In this document: piece after piece, positions 9,846 to 18,550 of the stretch
Layout: every line of letters starts with the position of its first letter
Position numbering within the stretch: position 1 is the stretch's first letter
Source: an uncultured Erysipelotrichaceae bacterium
GTDB lineage: Bacteria > Bacillota_I > Bacilli_A > Erysipelotrichales > Erysipelotrichaceae
Direction: 5' to 3'
DNA: 64,000 nt
Assembly: GCA_902778375.1 (NCBI GenBank)
Contig: CACYXJ010000001.1
Coordinates: 1 to 64,000 of the forward strand
Position numbers and translations under genes: made by a program
The notes under the pieces: generated by a model
What the model was told of the DNA's origin: nothing
The model's database searches: none
The model's input: only the letters and a program-made list of their open reading frames with translations

Positions 9846-10774
9846 AAATGATCCGATATGAGAGGGACACCGACGGCTTCCATGGCGTGTATTATCCCAA
9901 TGAAAAGAAACCGTCCCATAAGGCAATGATCGTCATGCTGGGAGACGACAGCGAAGACCATCTTGTCAAATGCGGTGCCCGCTACTTCCATGATCTTTCC
10001 TGCAATGTGATGGCGCTTTCCGCCGGTAAAAAGGACTACGGCTATCACAGCTGGCCGCTGGAGGAAATCACCAGAGCCATCGATGTGATGAAGCAGGCGG
10101 GAAACGACGCATTCGGCATCGCCGGTATTTCAACGACCGGTATGATCGCCCTGACTGCCGCTTCGCTGATCCCGGATCTGACACTGACGATCGCCATGTC
10201 GGCTTCTGACTTTGTCATGCAGGGCTTTATCCGCGACGGTAAGGATGGAGCACAGGAACGGCCGGCGGAAGGGGAATCGACACTGACTTGGGGCAATGTC
10301 GGTTTGCCGTATCTTCCCTATGCCTTCGCCCATCCCGACTACTGGCAGGTACTGAAACAGGAAGCCAGGGACACCGGCAACATGGCCGCTGCCAGGATCC
10401 TGTTCGACGAATCGGAATTCCGCTGTCCTCTGCGCGAGGAAATGATGATCCGCATCGAGGATATCAAAGGCCATGTAATGCTGATCGGAGCCGAGGATGA
10501 CGCCCTCTGGGATACCTGCCGCTACAGCCGCAGAATTCTGAAGAGACTGCAGGCAAGAGAACATGAATGCACCGTCGAGGCATTGCTGTATGAACACGGC
10601 ACCCACTTTGTCATTCCCCAGGGGATGATGAAATATCTGCTGCCTGTCGGTGCCGACCTGCTGCTGCCGAAACTGTTTCCGGCCGCCAAAGGACATACCA
10701 AGGAAATCCGCCGTAACCGCAGACTTATTGATAAAGCGGTACAGAAGGCAGTCGCAGCCTGGGGCAATTCATGA
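9842..10774 (+). CDS. Alpha/beta hydrolase with BAAT/acyl-CoA thioester hydrolase-like C-terminal domain
   Basis: A 310-residue alpha/beta hydrolase. The nucleophile elbow appears as GISTTGM, followed by the acid in GAEDDALWD and the base in EHGTHF, the order expected for the BAAT C-terminal-domain family (acyl-CoA thioesterases and related esterases). No signal peptide is seen, so it acts in the cytoplasm. AAGGAGGA precedes the start, and the gene overlaps both neighbours by 4 bases. Its link to the peroxide genes is positional only. Confidence 0.8.
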   Translation: MKMIRYERDTDGFHGVYYPNEKKPSHKAMIVMLGDDSEDHLVKCGARYFHDLSCNVMALSAGKKDYGYHSWPLEEITRAIDVMKQAGNDAFGIAGISTTGMIALTAASLIPDLTLTIAMSASDFVMQGFIRDGKDGAQERPAEGESTLTWGNVGLPYLPYAFAHPDYWQVLKQEARDTGNMAAARILFDESEFRCPLREEMMIRIEDIKGHVMLIGAEDDALWDTCRYSRRILKRLQAREHECTVEALLYEHGTHFVIPQGMMKYLLPVGADLLLPKLFPAAKGHTKEIRRNRRLIDKAVQKAVAAWGNS

Positions 10775-11304
10775 TACGGCTGGAGAAATGGCCGACCCAA
10801 CGGATGGATGCCCTGAAGGAACTGTATGAACATGCCGACCAGAGTCATTGCCTGGTCAGGATCCGGGTGCCGCTGGATGTTTCCGCCACCCGCAATTACT
10901 TCCGGGCGATCAGGAGCGAAAACGTCAACGGCAAACCGTTTCTCTGCTATGCGATCCTTCTTGATGATGCGATCATCGGCAAGATCGAAGCTTCAAAGGA
11001 TATCAATGAAGACGGCGAGCTGGATCTGATCCTGAAAAAGGAATACTCCCTGCAGGGGTATGGAACCGAAGCGCTCAGACAGTTCATGAAGATGCTGGAA
11101 GAGAAACAATGGTGCCGGAGGCTGACCGCCTATGTTGACAGTGACAACAAGGCGATGATCCGGGTGCTGGAAAAGAACGGTTTTGAAAAGAAAAGGAATT
11201 TCTGCGCCGATGTTATGGCTCCTTCCGGGAATGCATACAGTCTGCGGACAGTTGCGGGAAGTGAGAATGTTTATGAATTTCCGGCTGATTTGGTGGTAGA
11301 ATAA
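10771..11304 (+). CDS. GNAT-family N-acetyltransferase
   Basis: A 177-residue GNAT protein and last gene of the bcp-yaaA operon. The acetyl-CoA loop is LQGYGTEALRQFM, with YVDSDNKAMIRVLEKNGFE as the downstream strand-helix signature of RimJ/RimL-like acetyltransferases. Substrate unknown. The start overlaps the stop of the preceding hydrolase (ATGA). Confidence 0.83.
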   Translation: MIRLEKWPTQRMDALKELYEHADQSHCLVRIRVPLDVSATRNYFRAIRSENVNGKPFLCYAILLDDAIIGKIEASKDINEDGELDLILKKEYSLQGYGTEALRQFMKMLEEKQWCRRLTAYVDSDNKAMIRVLEKNGFEKKRNFCADVMAPSGNAYSLRTVAGSENVYEFPADLVVE

Positions 11305-11326
11305 GGCGTGTTAAGAGGAAAATGAT

Positions 11327-12211
11327 ATGGCGAAAGAAAAAGTAAAGTGGGGCGACAGACGCGACGGCAAACGGGTCAAGGCACCCGGTCTGCAGACAGT
11401 CATGACGGCACTGTTCCCGAACCGTACCGACTGCGAAGTATATCTGCAGGACACAATCGACGCGACAAATCTGCTTGCCTATCTGGAAAAGAAAAACGAA
11501 GGCAGAACAGAAGACAAGATGACGATCTTCCACTGCATGATCACAGCCCTGGCAAGAATGCTGGTCGAACGGCCGCTGATGAACCGTTTCATCCAGGGAT
11601 ACCGTATTTACGAAAGAAATGAAATCAGTCTTTCCTTCGTCGCCAAACGCCGGTTTACCGACGGTGCCGAGGAAACACTGATGTACTTCATACCGGAAAT
11701 GACCGACACGGTCAACGAGATCTCGAAGAAGATCATCGGCGATGTCAAGGAAGCGCGCAAGAGCGAGCATGCCACCGGCGGAATCGACGAACTGCTCGAC
11801 AAGTTCGCCGCCTTGCCAAGACCGATCTTCGTAGCTTCGATCCGGATGATCCGCTGGATGGATTTCTGGGGCGTCAACCCGAAGTTCCTGACCGACGGCG
11901 ATCCGAACTATTCCTCGATCCTGGTTTCCAACCTCGGCAGTATCAAGTGCCCGTCCGTGTACCATCATCTGAACAACTACGGAACCAATTCCATCATGGT
12001 CACGAGTGGCACCCTGCATAAGGAAGAGATCCTGATGGAAGACGGTCACAAGGAAATCCGTGATGTCATCGATGTCGGCGCGACGATCGACGAAAGAATC
12101 GGCGACGGCTTCTACTTTGCCCGCAGCCTGAAACTGCTGAAGCATATCTGTGACAATCCGGAAATTCTGGAAAAGCCGCTCAACGAATCGTCCGGCTTTG
12201 ACTACAAGTAA
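11327..12211 (+). CDS. 2-oxoacid dehydrogenase E2-like acyltransferase domain protein
   Basis: A 294-residue protein with the chloramphenicol acetyltransferase/E2 catalytic-core fold, recognisable from MTIFHCMITALARMLVERPLMNRFI and SILVSNLGSI. There is no lipoyl or subunit-binding domain. The usual active-site DHRxxDG is DERIGDG here, so the catalytic His is replaced by Glu. It may therefore be non-catalytic or use another mechanism. GAGG precedes the start by about 9 bases; a terminator follows. Confidence 0.8.
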   Translation: MAKEKVKWGDRRDGKRVKAPGLQTVMTALFPNRTDCEVYLQDTIDATNLLAYLEKKNEGRTEDKMTIFHCMITALARMLVERPLMNRFIQGYRIYERNEISLSFVAKRRFTDGAEETLMYFIPEMTDTVNEISKKIIGDVKEARKSEHATGGIDELLDKFAALPRPIFVASIRMIRWMDFWGVNPKFLTDGDPNYSSILVSNLGSIKCPSVYHHLNNYGTNSIMVTSGTLHKEEILMEDGHKEIRDVIDVGATIDERIGDGFYFARSLKLLKHICDNPEILEKPLNESSGFDYK

Positions 12212-12236
12212 ACTGTTCACGGACAATAGCGAATGA

Positions 12237-12266
12237 ACCGTATACCTTAAAGTATGCGGTTTTTTA
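12237..12266 (+). terminator. Rho-independent terminator
   Basis: ACCGTATAC (12237-12245) pairs with GTATGCGGT (12252-12260), followed by a T run, just after the acyltransferase gene. Confidence 0.85.
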
Positions 12267-12314
12267 TATGAAAGAAGGTGTCCGGCAGTATACAATAAGG
12301 ACAGAGGAAGATTT

Positions 12315-13202
12315 ATGCTGAATCTCAGACATCTGGAGACAATGATCATTACCGCTGATGCGGGATCCTTCCGCAAGGCGGCGGAGAGAATGTATGTGAC
12401 GCCTTCAGCGATCATCAAGCAGATCGACGCCCTGGAAGAGGAAACCGGAACAGTGCTTTTTGAGCGCACCAGCCGCGGTCTGCAGCTGACGGCTGCCGGC
12501 CATTCCCTGTATACGGACGGGAAGTTGCTGCTGGAATATGCCGAGAAAAGCATTGCCAGAGCCCGCAGCAGTGCTGATGACGAAAACAATGTCCTGCGGG
12601 TCGCAACTTCGCCTGTCACCAGTGCCGATCTGATCACCGATTACTGGGTCAGGATCTATGAACAGTGGCCACAGCTGAAGATCCAGATCATTCCGTTTCA
12701 GAACACACCTGCCGATATCAGCCGTGTTTTTGCCGGTCTGGGCTCGGAAATCGATATGCTGACCGGTATTTGCGATGAAATCCATTATGCTTATCGGAAC
12801 TGTTCGGGAACTGCCCTGATGGATGACAAAGTAAAAATTGCCGTATCGAGAAGAAATCCGTTTGCCCACCGGGTGGATATCATACCGCAGGATCTGAAAG
12901 GAAGCGATATCCTTCTGATCAGTCCCGGCAGGATCCAGGCAATGGACAGCATCCGCAGGTATCTGAAAGAAGAAATAAAAGATGTCAGGATTCATGACTT
13001 CGATCATCTGGATATGCAGGTTTTCAATGACTGTGAAAAGAAAGGCTGGCTGCTTGTCACCAGCGAACAGTGGGCAAAGGCGCATCCGATGCTGAGTATC
13101 GTTGATGTTGCCTGGAAGTTCACAATACCTTATGGCATCCTGCATTCTGTTTTTCCATCCGAAAAGGTGAAAAAGTTCCTCTCGCTGATTGTTAAAGAGT
13201 GA
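12315..13202 (+). CDS. LysR-family transcriptional regulator
   Basis: A 295-residue LysR protein. The winged helix-turn-helix occupies residues 1-60 (HLETMIITADAGSFRKAAE, then VTPSAIIKQIDALEEETG and LFERTSRGLQLTAAG). The rest is the periplasmic-binding-protein-like effector domain, cytoplasmic here. It is encoded in the same direction as, and just before, two SDR genes; a perfect dyad between it and the first SDR gene may be a binding site. Effector unknown. Confidence 0.93.
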   Translation: MLNLRHLETMIITADAGSFRKAAERMYVTPSAIIKQIDALEEETGTVLFERTSRGLQLTAAGHSLYTDGKLLLEYAEKSIARARSSADDENNVLRVATSPVTSADLITDYWVRIYEQWPQLKIQIIPFQNTPADISRVFAGLGSEIDMLTGICDEIHYAYRNCSGTALMDDKVKIAVSRRNPFAHRVDIIPQDLKGSDILLISPGRIQAMDSIRRYLKEEIKDVRIHDFDHLDMQVFNDCEKKGWLLVTSEQWAKAHPMLSIVDVAWKFTIPYGILHSVFPSEKVKKFLSLIVKE

Positions 13203-13216
13203 ATACCTTTTGGTAT
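13203..13216. promoter_or_regulatory. Perfect dyad ATACC-TTTT-GGTAT, candidate LysR site
   Basis: A 5-bp palindrome with 4-base spacer starts at the LysR stop codon and lies 72 bases before the SDR start. It has no T run, so it is not a normal terminator. LysR sites are often short dyads of this kind; assignment is inference. Confidence 0.35.
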
Positions 13217-13287
13217 ACACTGATTTCCAAAAGGAGACTTCGGTTCCGCTTTTCTGACTGCTATTATACAGACAGGAGGAAAAGCCA

Positions 13288-14052
13288 ATGAGACTGAAAG
13301 ACAAGGTGGCATTGATTACCGGCGGGGGAACCGGCATCGGTTACGAGATGGCCCGCCGCTATGCGGAAGAAGGCGCGTATGTGTACATCACCGGCCGCCG
13401 TGAAGCAGTCCTGAAGGAAGCCGCTGAAAAGATCGGAAAGAATGTCGGTTATATGACAGCTGATGTCGGCAGCCGGCAGGATATGGACAGAGTGGCGGAA
13501 AAGATCAAAGAGGAACAGGGACATGTCGATATCGTTGTCGCCAATGCCGGCGTCGGAAAGTATGTATCCCTGACGGATGTCACGATGGAGGAATTCGACC
13601 GTGTCATGCATACAAATGTACTTGGTTCCTACTTCACCGTGCAGGCCTGCCTGCCGCTCATGCCGGAAGGATCCACGATCATCCTGAACACATCTGTGAC
13701 AGCATCACTTGGCCTGAAGGATTTCAGTCTGTATATCGCTGCCAAGTCGGCAGAGAAATCATTCATTCATACCTGGACCAATGAACTGCGAGACCGGAAG
13801 ATCCGCGTCAATGCCATTGCCCCGGGTATTATTCCCACAGAAGCAGCCGGCGATGAACTGGGCCGCACGGCGGAAGAGGAAAAAGAACGTCAGGCATACC
13901 GCTCGATACTGATTCCGGCCGGAAGGGTAGGACATGTCAGCGACATTGCCAATACGGCGGTATTCCTGGGAAGTGACGAATCATCTTACATCAATGGTGT
14001 GGAAATCCTGGTGGACGGCGGTCTGGCTGCCATGTATCCGGTAAAACTGTAA
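13288..14052 (+). CDS. Short-chain dehydrogenase/reductase
   Basis: A 254-residue classical SDR. The NAD(P)-binding motif is TGGGTGIGYEMA, the structural motif NAGVG follows, the catalytic Ser is in NTSVTASLG, and the catalytic Tyr-Lys is YIAAKSAEK. The end (SDESSYINGVEILVDGGL) is typical of the FabG-like group. It likely reduces a ketone or oxidises a secondary alcohol; substrate unknown. AGGAGG precedes the start. It is followed 22 bases later by a second SDR gene and is probably under LysR control. Confidence 0.92.
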   Translation: MRLKDKVALITGGGTGIGYEMARRYAEEGAYVYITGRREAVLKEAAEKIGKNVGYMTADVGSRQDMDRVAEKIKEEQGHVDIVVANAGVGKYVSLTDVTMEEFDRVMHTNVLGSYFTVQACLPLMPEGSTIILNTSVTASLGLKDFSLYIAAKSAEKSFIHTWTNELRDRKIRVNAIAPGIIPTEAAGDELGRTAEEEKERQAYRSILIPAGRVGHVSDIANTAVFLGSDESSYINGVEILVDGGLAAMYPVKL

Positions 14053-14074
14053 TAGAAAGAAAGAGGAAAACAAA

Positions 14075-14902
14075 ATGACAAAGAAAACATGGATCATTAC
14101 AGGCGCAAGTGCCGGCGGCATCGGTGAAGGAATTGCCAGAGCCGTTCTCTCTCACGGTGACAACGCTGTCATCACAGCAAGAAGCCTTGCCAAACTGGAA
14201 GGCATCGCCAACGATTATCCGGAAACCTGCCTGCCGATGACACTGGATATGTCCGATGTCGAACAGATGAAGAACATCGTCGCGAAGACAATTGAAAAGT
14301 TCGGCACAGTTGACGTTCTGATCAACAATGCCGGCCACGGCTACCGTTCTTCCGTTGAAGAAGGTGAAGATGCGGCCATCCGCGAACTGTTCGAAACAAA
14401 CCTGTTCGGTCCAATCAATATGATCAAGGCAGTCCTGCCGACAATGCGTTCCAAAGATTCCGGCGTCATCATGAACACCACCAGCATCGCCGCTGAGCGT
14501 TCCGCTGTCGGTTCCGGTTACTATGCTTCTTCCAAGGCTGCCCTCGATCTTCTCACCGACGGTCTGTGCAAGGAACTGGCACCGCTGGGCATCCGTGTCA
14601 TGGTCATCGAACCGGGTGCGTTCCGCACACACTTCTATGACGAAGCTCTCAAGAGCGCACCGCTGACAGTCGACGCCTACAAGGATTCGACATGGAAGAA
14701 CGCCAATGCCGTCAACAAGAGACAGCAGCCGGGCGATCCGATGAAAGCCGGTGAAGTTGTCTATGAAATGGCATTTGCCGAGGAAGCTCCGTTCCGTCTG
14801 CTGCTGGGCAGCGACGCTGTCAAGGCAGTTCTTACCACAGCGGAAGGAAGAATCACGGAAGCCAATAAGTTCGCAGCTGTCTCCGGAAAAACAAATTTCT
14901 GA
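14075..14902 (+). CDS. Short-chain dehydrogenase/reductase
   Basis: A 275-residue SDR with cofactor motif TGASAGGIGEGIA (a longer glycine loop than the usual TGASSGIG), structural NNAGHG, catalytic Ser in NTTSIAAE and YYASSKAA for the Tyr-Lys pair. It is of the type often annotated oxidoreductase/retinol-dehydrogenase-like in bacteria. AAGAGG lies before the start. It appears to be the second gene of a two-gene SDR unit and is followed by a strong terminator. Confidence 0.92.
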   Translation: MTKKTWIITGASAGGIGEGIARAVLSHGDNAVITARSLAKLEGIANDYPETCLPMTLDMSDVEQMKNIVAKTIEKFGTVDVLINNAGHGYRSSVEEGEDAAIRELFETNLFGPINMIKAVLPTMRSKDSGVIMNTTSIAAERSAVGSGYYASSKAALDLLTDGLCKELAPLGIRVMVIEPGAFRTHFYDEALKSAPLTVDAYKDSTWKNANAVNKRQQPGDPMKAGEVVYEMAFAEEAPFRLLLGSDAVKAVLTTAEGRITEANKFAAVSGKTNF

Positions 14903-14913
14903 TTGCCTCACAG

Positions 14914-14937
14914 CCGGTCATATGACCGGTTTTTTCT
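14914..14937 (+). terminator. Rho-independent terminator
   Basis: The perfect palindrome CCGGTCATATGACCGG (14914-14929) is followed by a run of T, directly after the SDR stop codon. Confidence 0.88.
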
Positions 14938-15051
14938 TTTTGCGGTTTCTCTTCCGTGAAGTATGAATAACAGTAAAAAGGAAAAGATATGAGATACAAT
15001 GAAAAAGAGCCACCATCGCTATGGCACTTAAAACGTAAGGAGAATCGAATG

Positions 15052-15341
15052 ATGGAAAAAACAAACCGGAAGCAGTCAACGATGAACTGCTGAAACTCAT
15101 CAGCGGCGGCACAGTGGAGGAAACACAGGAACTTCTCGACTGGTGCAACCGTCACGGCGCAGGTATCTCACGAAGCGCTGATCATGAGCATATCGACGCT
15201 TCTATTCTTAACTTCCTTGTCAACGCTTATCCGGAACTTGAACCTATGAATATCTATATCCAGAACGAAGGTCCGAACTATGTAGGCGGAAAGCCACAAA
15301 AAGTTTTCATGGATTTCCTGAGAAAAAAATACGGAGACTGA
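15052..15341 (+). pseudogene. Double-glycine-leader small protein, frameshifted in a poly-A run
   Basis: A good ribosome site (TAAGGAG) precedes ATG at 15049/15052, but that frame stops after about 15 codons. From base 15057 another frame reads KPEAVNDELLKLISGG and then continues for about 77 residues to 15341. Adding one A to the six-A run at 15056-15061 would join the two frames into a protein of about 97 residues starting MEKNKPEAV. The Gly-Gly motif follows the pattern of bacteriocin-type leaders; the rest is acidic and unfamiliar, ending FLRKKYGD. It could be a true pseudogene, a slippage-dependent gene or a read error. Confidence 0.6.
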
Positions 15342-15396
15342 CAGAAACCGGCAGTCATCAGATTTCTGTACTGTTTGACAGAGTTTTTCTGCCGGC

Positions 15397-15855
15397 TTAT
15401 CGTACCGTCCAGTCCATCCAGTCACCGCAGGCCTGAAAGCCTGCTTTTTCATATGCCGGCCGGCCCCATTCGGAGGTCCTGAGATAAATGATTTCGAAAC
15501 CTTCTTCTTTTGCCTTTTCCTGCAGAAGATGAAGGACTCTTGCGGCATATCCCCGGTGGCGTTTTTCCGGTACGGTGTACATGTTGAGAATATATCCGTT
15601 TCTGCCCTGGGGTTTGAAGAAACTCGGCGGAATCGGCAGCGCGATCAGACCGCCTGTGGCAATCAGCCGGCCGTCTTCTTCGATGATGACCTGATGCAGT
15701 TTTCCGCTGCCAAGGTTTTCCGCAAACCAGTCGCTGACGGCAGACCGGATATCAACATCGGGATGTTCCTCTTCATCATCAAGCTGCCGGATGCGGGTGC
15801 CGGTAAGCAGTGCAATATCGTCCATGCCGGCAAAGCGGACTGTTTCGTTTTTCAT
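15397..15855 (-). CDS. GNAT-family N-acetyltransferase
   Basis: A 152-residue GNAT. The acetyl-CoA loop is KRHRGYAARVLHLLQ, preceded by the strand YILNMYTVPE, and the C-terminal YEKAGFQACGDWMDW is the expected end. It belongs to the group that acts on small molecules or protein N-termini; substrate unknown. The start at 15855 is supported by AGGAGA and preferred over an ATG six codons upstream. Confidence 0.88.
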   Translation of the reverse strand: MKNETVRFAGMDDIALLTGTRIRQLDDEEEHPDVDIRSAVSDWFAENLGSGKLHQVIIEEDGRLIATGGLIALPIPPSFFKPQGRNGYILNMYTVPEKRHRGYAARVLHLLQEKAKEEGFEIIYLRTSEWGRPAYEKAGFQACGDWMDWTVR

Positions 15856-15991
15856 AAAGGTTCTCCTGATCAATCTGTATTCATCATAGCAGACACAGTC
15901 CGATCTTCCTTACTGTTGCTTTGGAGTCAGGCTTTGTTAAGGGAAAAGAAGAGGGAAAGAGTATAATATTAAGGAAACATGGAGCAATAAA

Positions 15992-16714
15992 ATGAATGAA
16001 CAGATGATCACGATATGGCGTCTGGAAACAGACGAGAATGATAAACCGGGTGTTCCGGAAAATCTCAGAACAGCCTTTACAGGACCGTCTTCCCTGATTC
16101 CGTTCCTCAATACGGCGGATATTCAGGAGGATGTCATGGACCTGCATGACGGCACGGCATATCACTTTCTTTATCACCGGGCGTCATTGCCGGTATGGAG
16201 CGTATATATTGTCAAATATGTCAGGACTTCTTCTTCCTGGCGGACAGCCGACCTGATCCCGGATGATATCGCGGCTGCCGTCTTTGCCCGCAGTCATTAT
16301 CTCAATGTAGAAGAGAACGACTTCGCAAACGGCCAGCTGATTTCCCTTGGCCGGGCTGTCAGCTGCTTCCTGATGGATGAAGGTGAGGAAACCTGGAGCC
16401 GGATGTGCCTTGAACTGTACAACTGCCTGCTGAATCAGGCCTGTACCTATCTCAACGGCTACAGTGACGACATGGAAACACGCGGCGGCATGCGTCTGAT
16501 GTTTGTCTCCAGGGAGGTCAAACAGCGTCTGGAGACTGCCAGTCCCAAAGTCCTGCCGCTGGAACTGCTGATCCGTGACATTGCCGAAGATGACGCCGAA
16601 AGCAGGGGACTTGCGATCATGAGCGACAACCTGTGGCAGTTCACCGCCATACTGCCCAAGGAGACGGTGCAGCAGCTGTATGCCCTCTACCTGGCAGAGA
16701 TACAGGGATCGTGA
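15992..16714 (+). CDS. Hypothetical protein, 240 residues
   Basis: I do not recognise a family. The protein is soluble and acidic, with no signal peptide or membrane span; cysteines are scattered (FLMDEGEETWSRMCLELYNC). The start has AACATGGAGCAATAAA upstream, with GGAG about 7 bases before the ATG. It stands alone between the divergent GNAT gene and the HU gene. Confidence 0.75.
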   Translation: MNEQMITIWRLETDENDKPGVPENLRTAFTGPSSLIPFLNTADIQEDVMDLHDGTAYHFLYHRASLPVWSVYIVKYVRTSSSWRTADLIPDDIAAAVFARSHYLNVEENDFANGQLISLGRAVSCFLMDEGEETWSRMCLELYNCLLNQACTYLNGYSDDMETRGGMRLMFVSREVKQRLETASPKVLPLELLIRDIAEDDAESRGLAIMSDNLWQFTAILPKETVQQLYALYLAEIQGS

Positions 16715-16721
16715 TCAACAG

Positions 16722-16750
16722 TTGCATTTTTGCGGCTGTGTGAGTAAAAT
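16722..16750 (+). promoter_or_regulatory. Sigma-A-type promoter of the HU gene
   Basis: TTGCAT (16722-16727) and TAAAAT (16745-16750) are separated by 17 bases, 31 bases upstream of the HU start codon. Confidence 0.6.
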
Positions 16751-16780
16751 GTAATGGTTTTACGCAAGGAGGTATGTAAA

Positions 16781-17074
16781 ATGGGTAAAGCAATTTTAGT
16801 AAAGTCCAAGAAGGATATCGTCGAAAGAGTCGCTGACAACTGCGGTCTGACAAAGAAGGCAGCTGAAACAGTTGTTGCTGAAGTATTCAACGAAATCATC
16901 GATACACTGGCCGACGGTGGCGAAATCTCCATCAGCGGCTTCGGCAAGTTCGAAGTCAAGGAACGTGCTGCCAGAGAAGGCATCAACCCGGCAACAGGCG
17001 AAAAGATCCAGATCGCCGCTTCCAAGACACCGGGCTTCAAGGCTGCCAAGGCTCTCAAAGACGCCGTTAAGTAA
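16781..17074 (+). CDS. hup: HU-family DNA-binding protein
   Basis: A 97-residue histone-like protein that bends and compacts DNA as a dimer. The signature GFGKFEVKERAAREGINPATG, the arm that enters the minor groove, is complete, as are the N-terminal helices (KKDIVERVADNCGLTKKAAE). The start is the ATG after AAGGAGGTATGTAAA; a longer frame upstream ignores this site. A typical single-gene unit with its own promoter and terminator. Confidence 0.95.
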   Translation: MGKAILVKSKKDIVERVADNCGLTKKAAETVVAEVFNEIIDTLADGGEISISGFGKFEVKERAAREGINPATGEKIQIAASKTPGFKAAKALKDAVK

Positions 17075-17089
17075 GAACAGCTGAATGAA

Positions 17090-17114
17090 GAATACCCTGC
17101 AGGGTATTCTTTTC
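17090..17114 (+). terminator. Rho-independent terminator of the HU gene
   Basis: The palindrome GAATACCCTGCAGGGTATTC (17090-17109) is followed by TTTTC. Confidence 0.85.
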
Positions 17115-17181
17115 TTATCCGGTCATGACAATGACATCCAAAGACAAATCGGGTATGATTAGGTGGTAAAAGGAAGCAAGC

Positions 17182-17625
17182 ATGGAAGAAATCAGCAAGA
17201 AAGACATGAAAAAACTGCTGAAGTGGCAGCAGTTCCTGCTCGATATGGCATTTGCCATGCAGGATCTGACCAAAGACATGGACGGCCAGAAGATCTTCAT
17301 CGAGCCGCTGAAGAAGCACAGCGCCGATATGTATGCCAATGCCAGGATCGTCCAGAAGGTGACCGGCGAGGAACTCGAGGCGACTGACAAGGAAGCCAAG
17401 GACGGCAGAAGCACCATCAAGTACTTCTCGCTCAGACGTCTGTTCTCCGTCATGTCAGGCACCATCAAGGAAGATGCCAGATTCCATGAGATCTATGTGA
17501 AAAACTATCCGGCGATCAAGCCTGTCATTGACAGTGAGAAGCGCATTGCCGAATCCGTCAAGAAACTTGAGGATATCGCCAAGAAGCAGAAAAAGATCCA
17601 TAAAAAAATCGGACTGAAGAAATGA
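17182..17625 (+). CDS. Hypothetical helical, lysine-rich protein
   Basis: A 147-residue, mostly alpha-helical, strongly basic protein with a lysine-rich C-terminus (SVKKLEDIAKKQKKIHKK). No known domain is recognised; the composition would suit nucleic-acid binding but nothing proves that. The GGAAGCAAGC before the ATG is a weak ribosome site. It ends inside a hairpin terminator shared with the convergent phosphodiesterase gene. Confidence 0.7.
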   Translation: MEEISKKDMKKLLKWQQFLLDMAFAMQDLTKDMDGQKIFIEPLKKHSADMYANARIVQKVTGEELEATDKEAKDGRSTIKYFSLRRLFSVMSGTIKEDARFHEIYVKNYPAIKPVIDSEKRIAESVKKLEDIAKKQKKIHKKIGLKK

Positions 17626-17642
17626 TCTTCAGTCCTTTTTCA
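17611..17642. terminator. Terminator between convergent genes
   Basis: GGACTGAAG (17611-17619) pairs with CTTCAGTCC (17627-17635), then TTTTT. The left arm is within the coding sequence and the T run reaches the stop codon of the convergent gene. Confidence 0.85.
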
Positions 17643-18116
17643 TAACAGTTCGATCGCGTTTTTCTTTTCCGCTTTGATTACACCGTCTTCGATCGTCACG
17701 ACCATGAAGGTCCGCGGACTGCCGTCGCGGCTTTTCCATAATGAGCCGGGATTGAGCAGGCGGATGCCGTTGACGGTACCGTCATAATACGTGTGGGAAT
17801 GACCGAAGAAGACGGCATCATAGCCGTTCTTCCGGGCATAGCGGGCAACCGCGCCGTAATCGGGAGCGGCACCGACGAACAGGTCATGACCGTGCTTGAT
17901 CAGGATCCGGAGGGAACCGGCTGTAAATGACAGTTCCATAGGATAGTAATCGGCACCGTCGAGGTTGCCGCGGACAGTTGTAAAACCTTCCGCCTTATCC
18001 GGCGAGACGAGAATGTCGCCGCAGTGGATATAACGGTCAGCATCAGGGAACTTTTCCCTGACAGTCTTCAGGACAGAGGAATTGGTATGGGTATCGCTGA
18101 CAAGTATGATTTTCAT
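17640..18116 (-). CDS. YfcE/MJ0936-type metallophosphoesterase
   Basis: A 158-residue calcineurin-like phosphoesterase. Metal-binding motifs are in order: SDTHTNSS, HCGD, GNLDG, GHD and GHSHTYYDG. Proteins of this size hydrolyse phosphodiesters in vitro with Mn or Ni; the natural substrate is usually unknown. Start at 18116 lacks a strong ribosome site but the DxH motif lies at residues 7-9 as expected for the family. Confidence 0.92.
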   Translation of the reverse strand: MKIILVSDTHTNSSVLKTVREKFPDADRYIHCGDILVSPDKAEGFTTVRGNLDGADYYPMELSFTAGSLRILIKHGHDLFVGAAPDYGAVARYARKNGYDAVFFGHSHTYYDGTVNGIRLLNPGSLWKSRDGSPRTFMVVTIEDGVIKAEKKNAIELL

Positions 18117-18198
18117 AGCATTATTATATCTTTATTCTTGTTTATTGATACCTGTATATGGTTTAATATGGTGCTGTGGTTAAGAAAGAGGTATAACC

Positions 18199-18498
18199 AT
18201 GGTGAAGAAAGGAGCAGCAGAAATGAAAGATTCAGAACTCAAAGAAATCACCGGCGGCAATTCATCGGAATTTGATGCAATCGTAAGATGGATCAGGCAG
18301 AACGATCCGAAGAATTATTCTCCGGCCATGGAGAATGACAGGATCCTTGTTGTCCGCTGGATGAAGAATAATCTGCCGGGATTCAAAAAGTGCAGCTTTC
18401 ATCAGGACGGCGCAAACGAGTATTACTTCCAGAACAGCGGCGATGATCCGCTCAACAACACCGAGCTGCTCAGACTGATGCAGAATACGCTTGGCTGA
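18199..18498 (+). CDS. Small protein with double-glycine leader
   Basis: The reading frame has two plausible starts: 18199 (after AAGAGG) and 18223 (after AAAGGAG), the second giving the short leader MKDSELKEITGG. The leader looks like a bacteriocin-type double-glycine signal (acidic, hydrophobic residues at -4 and -7, Gly-Gly). The 79 residues after Gly-Gly are mixed polar, with one Cys, and unlike a classical bacteriocin; the C-terminal DDPLNNTELLRLMQNTLG is helical. Function unknown. It is one of several such genes in the window. Confidence 0.65.
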   Translation: MVKKGAAEMKDSELKEITGGNSSEFDAIVRWIRQNDPKNYSPAMENDRILVVRWMKNNLPGFKKCSFHQDGANEYYFQNSGDDPLNNTELLRLMQNTLG

Positions 18499-18508
18499 TC
18501 AAAAACAT

Positions 18509-18550
18509 AAAAAGGTTTCTCATACCTTCTGGTGCGGGAAACCTTTTGCT
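18509..18550 (+). terminator. Rho-independent terminator
   Basis: AAAAGGTTTC pairs with GAAACCTTTT across a short loop, just after the double-glycine gene. Confidence 0.8.

Noticed and set aside
11213-12637. 474-codon open frame on the minus strand
   Set aside because: It is antisense to the acyltransferase and LysR genes, which have clear family motifs; the predicted protein is a shadow without motif or ribosome site.
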